Below are positions 51,632 to 59,193 of a stretch of 64,000 bases of DNA, one piece after another (the first letter of the stretch is position 1; every line of letters begins with the position of its first letter). The stretch is from Planctomycetes bacterium ADurb.Bin069 (GTDB lineage Bacteria; Planctomycetota; UBA8108; UBA8890; UBA8898). A model generated the notes under the pieces. That model was not told the origin of the DNA. It worked only from the letters and a program-made list of their open reading frames with translations, and ran no database searches. The DNA is taken from the NCBI GenBank assembly GCA_002070955.1, contig MWEK01000003.1, positions 62,001-126,000 on the forward strand, given 5' to 3'. A program made the translations under genes and the position numbers.

Positions 51632-52027
51632 TCACCGGGTGAAATCGAACACGCGAACCTCGTTGCCCGTGTCGTGCCGCTTCGCGAACTCGGCGTGCGC
51701 GGGGTGGTCGAGGTAGGCCTGAAGACCCTGCTGGTCCTCGAAGAGGAGCATGAGCCCGACGTCGTAGTTGGCATCGACGATGGGGCGCGTGGCCGTCGGC
51801 GCCGGCGCGCCGACCCAGAGGCCCTTTACCGTGGGAAGCGGCGCCAGCACCGTCCGGATGTCGTCAACCAGTTGCGCGACGGCCGCGTCCTTGGGCTCGG
51901 CCTTGACCTTGAAAAGAACGACGTGGACGAAGGGAGCTTCGCCGGCAAGGATTGGCCCCCTCGCGGAGCAGCCGTAGGCGAGGAAAAGCGCGGCGAACGC
52001 GGACGCGATGCAAACCGAGCGACGCAT
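51632..52027 (-). CDS. Dabb-domain lipoprotein
   Basis: A 131-residue lipoprotein. The signal peptide 'MRRSVCIASAFAALFLAYGC' ends in a lipobox with Cys-20. The mature part is a single stress-responsive alpha/beta-barrel (Dabb) domain: 'FVHVVLFKVKAEPKDAAVAQ', 'LVDDIRTVLAPLPTVKGLWV' and 'NYDVGLMLLFEDQQGLQAYL' with the final 'HPAHAEFAKRH'. Dabb proteins are dimeric and of mostly unknown role. The ATG at 52027 follows AAAGGAGAAT on the minus strand. An upstream in-frame start would bury the signal peptide. Confidence 0.8.
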   Translation of the reverse strand: MRRSVCIASAFAALFLAYGCSARGPILAGEAPFVHVVLFKVKAEPKDAAVAQLVDDIRTVLAPLPTVKGLWVGAPAPTATRPIVDANYDVGLMLLFEDQQGLQAYLDHPAHAEFAKRHDTGNEVRVFDFTR

Positions 52028-52173
52028 GGCATTCTCCTTTGATAGGGTTCCGCCGCCGCTCCGGCCCCCCTCCGTGGGGGTTCCGGGCCGGCGCGCGCGC
52101 CTCATCGTAGCAAGGCCGCCCCGTGTTTCAAGGCCGGCGCGGGCTTTCGCCCGGCGGGGCGGCGCCCCCGGCC

Positions 52174-52740
52174 TCACGCCTGCGGCCGGTTGATCAGCGT
52201 CAGGAACTCGGCGCGCGTGGGCGCGTCGTCATGGAAGCTGCCCAGCACCGACGACGTCGTCATGACCGAGTTCTGCTTCTCCACGCCGCGCATCATCATG
52301 CAGAGGTGGCGGCATTCCATTACCACGCCCACGCCCTCGGCGTTGACGGCATCCTTGACCTCGCGCGCGATCTGGGCGGTGAGCCGCTCCTGGATCTGCA
52401 GCCGGCGCGCGAAGCAGTTCGTGATGCGCGCGAGCTTGCTTGCGCCGAGCACCTTGTTGGTGGCGATGTACCCCACGTGACAGCGCCCGAAGAAGGGGAG
52501 CATGTGATGCTCGCACAGGCTGTAGATCTCGATGTCCCTGATGATGATCATGTTGTTGGCGTGGCTCTGGAAGACCGCCTGGTTGATCACCTCCTTGAAA
52601 TCCGACCGATACCCGCTCGTCAGGAAGGCGAAGGTCTGCGCCACCCGCGCGGGCGTTTTACGCAGCCCCTCCCGATCGGGGTCTTCGCCGATCTCCTTGA
52701 GAAGCCCGCGAATGAGCTCGGCAACGCGCTGCTCGTTCAT
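52174..52740 (-). CDS. folE: GTP cyclohydrolase I
   Basis: Converts GTP to dihydroneopterin triphosphate, the entry to folate. The 188-residue protein has the zinc ligands in 'IYSLCEHHMLPFFGRCHVGY' and 'MECRHLCMMMRGVEKQNSVM', and 'DREGLRKTPARVAQTFAFLT' at the N terminus. 'GASKLARITNCFARRLQIQE' is the GTP-contacting helix region. It is divergent from the amidase gene. The folate made here would serve the methyl-H4folate genes at 10-13 kb. Confidence 0.95.
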   Translation of the reverse strand: MNEQRVAELIRGLLKEIGEDPDREGLRKTPARVAQTFAFLTSGYRSDFKEVINQAVFQSHANNMIIIRDIEIYSLCEHHMLPFFGRCHVGYIATNKVLGASKLARITNCFARRLQIQERLTAQIAREVKDAVNAEGVGVVMECRHLCMMMRGVEKQNSVMTTSSVLGSFHDDAPTRAEFLTLINRPQA

Positions 52741-52830
52741 GAATGCGCACTCCTTGTGAATCGCCGCCGGTCAACGATACCGGCCGCCGTTCGGGCGCGC
52801 AACCGCGCGCGCCCGAATGGCGGCGCAGCC

Positions 52831-52858
52831 TTGCCTCGCCGCACGAGCCGGGTACAAT
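52831..52858 (+). promoter_or_regulatory. Promoter for the amidase gene
   Basis: TTGCCT (52831-52836) and TACAAT (52853-52858) with a 16-base spacer, about 45 bases before the GTG start at 52903. Confidence 0.5.
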
Positions 52859-52902
52859 TCGCTCGGCGCGCCGCGCCGCAAGCTTCTAGTCAAGAGAGAA
52901 AT

Positions 52903-54024
52903 GTGAGGAACCGCACCGCTCGTCGCTCAGCCGCCCGTTCGACCCGCGGGGTCGCGCGCGCCGCGGCCCTCGCACTCCTTGCCGCGCTGGCGGCCTCCGG
53001 CTGCCGCGCCGTCCCCCGCGCCGGCGCCGGCATCCAGGACGCCCTCGCCCTCGGCGAGGGGCTCCTGGCCGAGGAGGAGTACGCGCTGGCCAAGATCCTC
53101 TACGAGGATGTCCTCAAGAGCGATCCGAACGACGGCTTGGCGCGCCTCGGACTGGCTCGGGCCGCCCTCGGGCTCGGCCGGTTCCAGGACGCGCTCCACG
53201 AGCTGAACCTGGCCGAAAACGGCCGCGGCGTCGACGCGGCGACGCTTCAGTCGGTCCAAATCATCCGCGGCCGAGCTTACATCCGCATGGGCAAGCCTCC
53301 GGTGATCGTCTGGGCCTACCTTTATCCGATTTGGCGCAAGGGCGACACGGCGGTGAAATCATGCCTCGACGGGGAGATCAAGGCGCTGGCCCGCCTCGTT
53401 CCGCCCGAGACCGAGGGCGCCCGCGCCGTCATGGGTTTCGTGCCGCCGCCGCGGCCCGCGCCCCTCCCGCACGTGGCGCGCGAGGAGCCCCCGCCCATGC
53501 CCGCCGGCCAACTTTCGATCCTGCCCCGCGCGCGCTGGAATCCGTCGTTTCCCGCCAAGGTCAACCAGATGCGGCCCATGAACAAGCCCTTCCGCCTGAC
53601 GGTCCATCACTCGGCGCACGATGATGTCGACAGCGCCGAGACGCTCGCGGGCACGGCGCGACTCATCCGTGGCATGCAGGAATCCCACGTCCGCGACCGC
53701 GACTGGGCCGATCTGGCCTACCACTACGTCATCGACCCCAAGGGCCGCGTGTGGGAAGGCCGCTCAATCAAATACCAGGGGGCCCACGCGGGCAACGAGC
53801 CCCTGAACCGCGGCAATATCGGGATCGTGCTCATGGGCGATTTCGAGGAAACGCAGCCCACCGCCGCGGCCGTCGCCAACCTCGTCGCGCTCATCGCCCA
53901 TCTGCGCCGCACCTACGGGATTCCGCCCGGCGAGATCTACGGGCACCAAGACCTCAATCCGACCAAGTGCCCCGGACGCCACCTCGAGGCGGTGGTCAAG
54001 AAACTCAGGGCCGCCAAGGGTTGA
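52903..54024 (+). CDS. Lipoprotein N-acetylmuramoyl-L-alanine amidase with TPR region
   Basis: A 373-residue lipoprotein. The basic N terminus and hydrophobic stretch end in 'LLAALAASGCRAVP', so Cys about residue 35 is lipidated. A TPR-like pair follows (about 45-125, 'EEEYALAKILYEDVLKSDPN' and 'LGRFQDALHELNLAE'). The C-terminal half is an Amidase_2/PGRP zinc amidase: ligands in 'LTVHHSAHDD' and 'YGHQDLNPTKCPGRHL', substrate residues in 'AYHYVIDPKGRVWEGR' and 'GNIGIVLMGDFE'. It cuts the lactyl-peptide bond of peptidoglycan, probably for recycling or division. I chose GTG 52903 because it is the last start giving an intact lipoprotein signal. Confidence 0.85.
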   Translation: MRNRTARRSAARSTRGVARAAALALLAALAASGCRAVPRAGAGIQDALALGEGLLAEEEYALAKILYEDVLKSDPNDGLARLGLARAALGLGRFQDALHELNLAENGRGVDAATLQSVQIIRGRAYIRMGKPPVIVWAYLYPIWRKGDTAVKSCLDGEIKALARLVPPETEGARAVMGFVPPPRPAPLPHVAREEPPPMPAGQLSILPRARWNPSFPAKVNQMRPMNKPFRLTVHHSAHDDVDSAETLAGTARLIRGMQESHVRDRDWADLAYHYVIDPKGRVWEGRSIKYQGAHAGNEPLNRGNIGIVLMGDFEETQPTAAAVANLVALIAHLRRTYGIPPGEIYGHQDLNPTKCPGRHLEAVVKKLRAAKG

Positions 54025-54031
54025 CGCCGCC

Positions 54032-54115
54032 GCGCGGGCGATCCGGCGCGGGCGATCCGGCGCGGGCGATCCGGCGCGGGCGATCCGGCGCGGGCGATCC
54101 GGCGCGGGCATCGGC
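54032..54115. repeat. 14-bp tandem repeat
   Basis: Five perfect copies of GCGCGGGCGATCCG (54032-54101) and a sixth diverged one, between the amidase stop and the hemE start. The unit is not a multiple of three and lies outside coding sequence. Each copy contains GCGATC and an imperfect palindrome, so it could bind protein or simply be a slippage-prone array. Confidence 0.85.
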
Positions 54116-54120
54116 GGGAA

Positions 54121-54131
54121 GTATCTGATAC
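54121..54131. promoter_or_regulatory. Short palindrome before hemE
   Basis: GTATC-T-GATAC lies 12 bases before the hemE ATG in a short AT-rich stretch (TACGAT at 54129-54134 could be a -10). A small operator or promoter element is possible; no -35 is evident. Confidence 0.25.
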
Positions 54132-54142
54132 GATTAAGAGAC

Positions 54143-55135
54143 ATGGATTCCCGAACGTTGTTTCTCGCCGCCTGCCGGCGCGCGCCGGTGCCGCGGCCGC
54201 CCGTTTGGCTCATGCGGCAGGTGGGCCGTTACATGCCGCGCTACCAGGAACTCAGGCGGCGCGTCTCCTTCGCCGAGCTGCTGGCCCGGGCGGACCTCGC
54301 GGCGGAAAGCTCGCTCTACGTCTTGGATGATTTCGATCCGGACGGCGTCATCGTCTTCAGCGATATCTTGACGGTGCTCGAGGCGCTCGGCGCCTCGGTG
54401 GCCTATGAACCCGCGCTCACCGTGCGCGCCGACCTGGACAGGCTCGCGCCCGCGCCCGATGAGGCGCATCTCGCGCCCTGCCACGAGGCGCTGGCGGCCC
54501 TGGCCGGCGCCCTCGAGAAACGCAAGGCGCTCATCGGCTTCGCGGGCGCGCCGTTCACACTCTTCCGCTACCTCGCCGGCAACCCCGAGGATGCCCGCGC
54601 GACCATGCTCCGCGACCCCCGGGGCAGCGAGCGCGCCATCGACACCATCGCCCGGGCGGTCGCCTTCCACCTCCGCCGGCAGGCGGAGGCGGGCGCCGAT
54701 GTCCTCCAGATCTTCGACTCCCACGCCGGCGAGCTCTCGCCGCGCCAGTACGAGCACTTCGCCCTCGCGCCACTCCTGAACGTCGTGAAGGACCTGCGCG
54801 GCCTGGGGCGGCCGATCATCGTCTTCAATCGCGGGCGGCACCATTTGGACTTCAAGGACAGACTGCCTGACTGCGTTCTGAGCGTGGATTGGACCGTGCC
54901 GTTGGAACGTATCGACGCCCCCGCCGCCCTCGCCGTCCAGGGCAACCTCGATCCCGCCTTTCTGCGCGCGGGCCCCGAGAAGACCCGCATGGAGACGGAA
55001 GCCATGCTGCTCGGGGCGGGGCGTTTCGGCGGTTTCATCGCCAATCTCGGCCACGGCGTCCTCCCGCGCACGCCCATGGAGAGCGTGCAGGCGTTCGTGG
55101 CGGCGGTCAAGGGTTTCTCGTGGGGAGGCGCATGA
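54143..55135 (+). CDS. hemE: Uroporphyrinogen decarboxylase
   Basis: Removes four carboxyl groups from uroporphyrinogen III. The 330-residue protein has the substrate-arginine motif '[20 protein letters not shown]' at residues 19-38, '[20 protein letters not shown]' with the catalytic aspartate, '[14 protein letters not shown]' and '[20 protein letters not shown]' with the conserved histidine. These separate it from the UroD-like protein at 40801. It heads a compact hemE-hemB-hemL unit; its stop overlaps the hemB start. Confidence 0.95.
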   Translation: MDSRTLFLAACRRAPVPRPPVWLMRQVGRYMPRYQELRRRVSFAELLARADLAAESSLYVLDDFDPDGVIVFSDILTVLEALGASVAYEPALTVRADLDRLAPAPDEAHLAPCHEALAALAGALEKRKALIGFAGAPFTLFRYLAGNPEDARATMLRDPRGSERAIDTIARAVAFHLRRQAEAGADVLQIFDSHAGELSPRQYEHFALAPLLNVVKDLRGLGRPIIVFNRGRHHLDFKDRLPDCVLSVDWTVPLERIDAPAALAVQGNLDPAFLRAGPEKTRMETEAMLLGAGRFGGFIANLGHGVLPRTPMESVQAFVAAVKGFSWGGA

Positions 55136-56112
55136 TGGATTTCCCAGCCCTACGTTTGCGGAGGCTCCGCGCGACGGAGGCGCTGCGCGCCCTCGTCCAG
55201 GAGACGCGGCTTGCCCCCGCGCAGCTCATCCAGCCTTTCTTCATCTACCCGGGGAAGGGCATGGCCAAGCCCATCCGTTCCATGCCGGGACAGTTTCAAC
55301 TCTCCGTCGACCAGGCGTTGAACGAGATCGACGCCGCCGCCAAAGCCGGCGTCAGGTGGATCATGCTCTTCGGGATTCCGGCCCGCAAGGACCCTCTCGG
55401 GTCCGAGGCTTACGCCGACACCGGCATCGTGCAGACCGCCGTGCGGCGGATCAAGGACCGGTTTCCCGAAATCGGCATCATCGGCGATGTCTGCCTGTGC
55501 GAGTTCACGGACCACGGACACTGCGGCGTCGTGGAGAACGGCGCGGTTCGGAACGATCCCACCCTCGAACTCCTCGGCAGGACGGCGGCGGCGCTGGCCG
55601 CCGCCGGCGCGGATATCGTCGCCCCCTCGGCCATGATGGACGGACAGGTGGGCGCCATCCGCCGGGCCCTCGATGCCGCCGGGCACCCGGACACGCCCAT
55701 TCTGAGCTACGCCGCGAAGTTCGCCAGCGCCTTCTACGGCCCCTTCAGGGAGGCGGCGGAGTCGGCGCCGTCCTTCGGCGACCGGCGCGCGTACCAGATG
55801 CCCCCTCCCAACGCGCGCGAGGCCATGCGCGAGATCGAGCTCGACATCCGCGAGGGCGCCGACCTTATCATGGTGAAGCCCGCCCTGGCGTATCTGGACA
55901 TTATCCGCGCCGCCCGCGAACGCTTCGACGCCCCGCTCCTGGCCTACAACGTGAGCGGCGAATACGCCCTCGTCAAGGCGGCCGCGAAGGAGGGCTGGAT
56001 CGACGAGGGGCGCATCGTCAGGGAGATCTTGACGGCGATCCGCCGCGCGGGCGCGGATGCCATTATCACGTACTTCGCCAAGGAGTACGCAGCGGAGGCA
56101 GCGGCATGGTGA
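55132..56112 (+). CDS. hemB: Porphobilinogen synthase (ALA dehydratase)
   Basis: Joins two 5-aminolevulinates to porphobilinogen; 326 residues. Zinc cysteines are in '[20 protein letters not shown]', so it is the zinc-dependent class. The Schiff-base lysines lie in '[18 protein letters not shown]' and '[17 protein letters not shown]'. '[19 protein letters not shown]'-like '[15 protein letters not shown]' and '[18 protein letters not shown]' are standard. ATG 55132 overlaps the hemE stop with GGGGAGGCG upstream; ATG 55135 is the alternative. Confidence 0.95.
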   Translation: MMDFPALRLRRLRATEALRALVQETRLAPAQLIQPFFIYPGKGMAKPIRSMPGQFQLSVDQALNEIDAAAKAGVRWIMLFGIPARKDPLGSEAYADTGIVQTAVRRIKDRFPEIGIIGDVCLCEFTDHGHCGVVENGAVRNDPTLELLGRTAAALAAAGADIVAPSAMMDGQVGAIRRALDAAGHPDTPILSYAAKFASAFYGPFREAAESAPSFGDRRAYQMPPPNAREAMREIELDIREGADLIMVKPALAYLDIIRAARERFDAPLLAYNVSGEYALVKAAAKEGWIDEGRIVREILTAIRRAGADAIITYFAKEYAAEAAAW

Positions 56113-57395
56113 ACGTTGAATTCGAGCGCGGCAAGAAGGTGATCCCGGGGGGCGTCAACTCGCCGGTCAGAGCCTTTCGCTCCGTCGGCGGCGACCCCAT
56201 CCTCATGGCGCGCGGCGAGGGCGCGCATCTGATCGATGTCCACGCGAACGCGTACATCGACTATGTCATGGCGTGGGGCCCCCACCTCCTCGGGCATTCC
56301 CACCCCGAGATCGTCAAGGCCGCGGCCGCGACCCTCGAGCGGGGCCAGATCTTCGGCGCCGCCACCGTCGACGAGATCGAATTCGCCAAGGAGATCGTGC
56401 GCCTGGTTCCGACTATCGAGAAGGTCAGGCTGGTCAACTCGGGCACCGAAGCCGCCATGAGCGCCGTCAGGGTCGCGCGCGCCTTCACGAAACGCGCCAA
56501 GCTTGTCAAGTTCTCCGGCTGCTACCACGGACACGCGGACGGCTTCCTGATCGACGCCGGCTCCGGCGCGCTCAGCCTGGGCGTCCCGTCCAGCCCCGGC
56601 GTTCCCGCCGAAATCGCCGCCCTGACGCTCAACGCGGAATACAATGACATGGCGTCGGTCGCGGAGCTCTTCGCCGCCCACGGGCGCGACATCGCCGCGG
56701 TCATCGTCGAGCCCGTCGCCGGCAACATGGGCTGCGTGCTCCCGCAAGGCGGGTTCCTGTCAGGCCTCAGGGACATCACCAGGCAGCACGGCGCGCTCCT
56801 CATCTTCGACGAAGTCATCACCGGTTTCAGGCTCGGCCCGGGCGGCGCGCAGCAGTATTTCGGAATCAAACCCGACCTGACGTGCCTCGGCAAGATCCTC
56901 GGCGGCGGGTTTCCAATCGGCGCCTACGGCGGGCGGGCGGACATCATGGCGCTCGTGGCGCCCGAAGGCCCCGTTTACCAAGCCGGCACCCTCGCCGGCG
57001 GCTGCCTCGTCGTCGCCGCGGGACTCGCGATGCTGAAGCTCATCGGCGAGCCGGGCCTGTACGAGAAACTTGAGGCGCGCACGAACCGCCTCGTCGAGGG
57101 CCTGGCCGAGGGCGCGGCGGCGGCCGGCGTTCCGGTCACCATCAACCATATCGCGTCCATGCTCACGGTGTTCTTCACGGCCGGCCCCGTCTTCAACCAC
57201 GCCGATGCCCGCCGGTGCGACGTGCGACGCTTCGCCACGTTTTTCCACGCGATGCTGGCCGGCGGCGTTTACCTCCCGCCCTCGGCGTTCGAGTGCTGGT
57301 TCGTCTCGGCCGCCCACACCGACGCGGTGCTGGACCGGACGATCGCGGCGGCGGGGGAGGCGTTTCGCGCCGTCGCGGAGGCGCACGGAGACTAG
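56106..57395 (+). CDS. hemL: Glutamate-1-semialdehyde 2,1-aminomutase
   Basis: Turns glutamate-1-semialdehyde into 5-aminolevulinate, which shows the C5 route is used. The 429-residue class III aminotransferase has '[20 protein letters not shown]', '[16 protein letters not shown]', '[20 protein letters not shown]', '[16 protein letters not shown]' and the PLP lysine in '[19 protein letters not shown]'. The usual T-L-S-G-N-P segment reads '[14 protein letters not shown]', with Gly-Cys for Asn-Pro, a local oddity near the dimer interface. It overlaps hemB by seven bases; hemA, hemC and hemD are not in the window. Confidence 0.93.
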   Translation: MVNVEFERGKKVIPGGVNSPVRAFRSVGGDPILMARGEGAHLIDVHANAYIDYVMAWGPHLLGHSHPEIVKAAAATLERGQIFGAATVDEIEFAKEIVRLVPTIEKVRLVNSGTEAAMSAVRVARAFTKRAKLVKFSGCYHGHADGFLIDAGSGALSLGVPSSPGVPAEIAALTLNAEYNDMASVAELFAAHGRDIAAVIVEPVAGNMGCVLPQGGFLSGLRDITRQHGALLIFDEVITGFRLGPGGAQQYFGIKPDLTCLGKILGGGFPIGAYGGRADIMALVAPEGPVYQAGTLAGGCLVVAAGLAMLKLIGEPGLYEKLEARTNRLVEGLAEGAAAAGVPVTINHIASMLTVFFTAGPVFNHADARRCDVRRFATFFHAMLAGGVYLPPSAFECWFVSAAHTDAVLDRTIAAAGEAFRAVAEAHGD

Positions 57396-57443
57396 GCTCG
57401 CGCGGCGCGCCGCCGCCGCCGGGCCTTCGAGAAGGAGCTGGCA

Positions 57444-59063
57444 ATGGCGATCTACCTGGGCCTGGACTCCAGCACGCAGAGCCTCACCGCCGTGGCAATT
57501 GAGATCCCCGCGCGGAAGATCCTCGGCGCTTGGTCGGTCAACTTCGCCGCGCGCCTGCCCGCCTACGGAACCGAGAACGGCGTCCTGCGCGGGGCAGATC
57601 CGCGCGTCGCGCATTCCCCGCCGCTCATGTGGGTCGAGGCGCTCGATCTGCTCCTGGCCGACATGGCGGCGGCGAAGTTCCCCTTCGCGGAGGTCGCCGC
57701 GATCGCCGGATCGGGCCAGCAGCACGGCAGCGTGTACCTCCTGCCCGAGGCCGAGCGGCTCCTTGCCGGCCTGGGAACGGCGCCGAGCCTCGCCGAGGGC
57801 TTCGCGGGCGCCTTCGCGCGCCCCACGTCGCCGATTTGGATGGACTCCAGCACCGCCGCGGAATGCGCGGCGATCACCGCGGCGCTGGGCGGCGCGGCGG
57901 CGGTCGCCGAACTCACCGGCTCGGCGGCGTTCGAACGCTTCACGGGGCCGCAAATACGGAAGTTCCATGCCACCGAGCCCGAGCGCTACGAGCGCACGTG
58001 GCGAATCCACCTGGTGAGCTCCTTCATGGCCTCGGTGCTCGCCGGCAAATCGGCGCCGATCGACCCGGGCGACGGCGCCGGCATGAATCTCATGAACATC
58101 CGGACGCGCGCCTGGGCGCCCGCGGCCCTGGAGGCCGCGGCGCCGGGCCTGGCCGCCAAGCTGCCGCCCATCGCGCCCTCCGACGAGGTCTTCGGCGCCA
58201 TCGCGCCGTACTTCGCCGCGCGCTACGGGTTCGCGCCCGGCGCCAAGCTCCTGCCCTGGTCGGGCGACAATCCCTGCAGCCTCATCGGCGTCGGCTTGGT
58301 CCAAACCGGCAAGGTGGCCGTCAGCCTGGGAACGAGCGACACCTATTTCGGCTTCATGCCAGAGGCGCGCGTCGATCCGCGGGCCGAGGGCCACGTCTTC
58401 GGCTCGCCGACGGGACACTACATGAGCCTGATCTGCTTCAAGAACGGGTCCCTCGCCCGGGAGGCGGTGCGCGATGGCTTCGGCATGGACTGGGCGGCCT
58501 TTTCGGCGCAGATCGAGGCGGCGCCGCCGGGCAATCTCGGCCGCGTAATGCTCCCCTATTTCGACCCCGAAATCACGCCCAAGGCGCTCGACCCGGGCGT
58601 CAGGCGCTACCGCCTCGCCCCCGGCGACCGCGCCGCCGCGCGCGCGGTGGTCGAGGCGCAGGCCCTTAGCATGGCCGTCCACTCCGAGTGGATGGGCGCC
58701 GAGACCGCCAGCATCTACGCCACGGGCGGCGCGAGCCGCAATCGGACGATCCTCCAGATCTTCGCCGATGTCCACGGCGCCGACGTCTACCAGTTCGAGG
58801 TGTCGGCCTCCGCGGCGCTCGGCGCGGCGCTCAGGGCGTTCCACGGCGAGCGCAAGGCGGCGGGCGCGCCGCTGCCGTGGCCCGAGGTCGTCCAGGGCTT
58901 CACCGCGCCCGTGCCCGCCTCGCGGATCGCGCCGCGCCGCGAGTACCGGGAGCGCTATGCCGAGCTCAAGCGGCTCTACCGCATGTGCGAGGAGCACACC
59001 CTGGCGGGCGGCCCGGATCCCAGCGCCGCGCTGGCCGCCTTCGGAAAAAAGTATCCCGCTTGA
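57444..59063 (+). CDS. xylB: Xylulokinase (FGGY family)
   Basis: A 539-residue FGGY carbohydrate kinase phosphorylating D-xylulose after XylA. ATP domain: 'YLGLDSSTQSLTAVAIEI' and 'VAVSLGTSDTYFGFMPEA'; substrate region 'IAGSGQQHGSVYLL' and 'IWMDSSTAAECAAITAALGG'; 'IYATGGASRNRTILQIFADV' is the second FGGY signature. The length is slightly above the ~490 of E. coli XylB. The ATG has GAAGGAGCTGGCA upstream. It follows hemL by 48 bases, so it may be read through from the heme genes. Confidence 0.9.
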   Translation: MAIYLGLDSSTQSLTAVAIEIPARKILGAWSVNFAARLPAYGTENGVLRGADPRVAHSPPLMWVEALDLLLADMAAAKFPFAEVAAIAGSGQQHGSVYLLPEAERLLAGLGTAPSLAEGFAGAFARPTSPIWMDSSTAAECAAITAALGGAAAVAELTGSAAFERFTGPQIRKFHATEPERYERTWRIHLVSSFMASVLAGKSAPIDPGDGAGMNLMNIRTRAWAPAALEAAAPGLAAKLPPIAPSDEVFGAIAPYFAARYGFAPGAKLLPWSGDNPCSLIGVGLVQTGKVAVSLGTSDTYFGFMPEARVDPRAEGHVFGSPTGHYMSLICFKNGSLAREAVRDGFGMDWAAFSAQIEAAPPGNLGRVMLPYFDPEITPKALDPGVRRYRLAPGDRAAARAVVEAQALSMAVHSEWMGAETASIYATGGASRNRTILQIFADVHGADVYQFEVSASAALGAALRAFHGERKAAGAPLPWPEVVQGFTAPVPASRIAPRREYRERYAELKRLYRMCEEHTLAGGPDPSAALAAFGKKYPA

Positions 59064-59193
59064 CGGCCTTCCGCGGAGCGAAGATTCCAAGACGCCTGCG
59101 CCGCCCTTACAATCAATGGAAGCGCGAGAGGCGGCCTTCGCGGCCGCCCCGCCGGTCTGGAAACGGACGCGAACCACGGTCGAGACGAAGCTC

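Noticed and set aside
54032..54115. CRISPR array
   Set aside because: The repeats are directly adjacent with no spacers and only 14 bases long; no cas gene is in the window.
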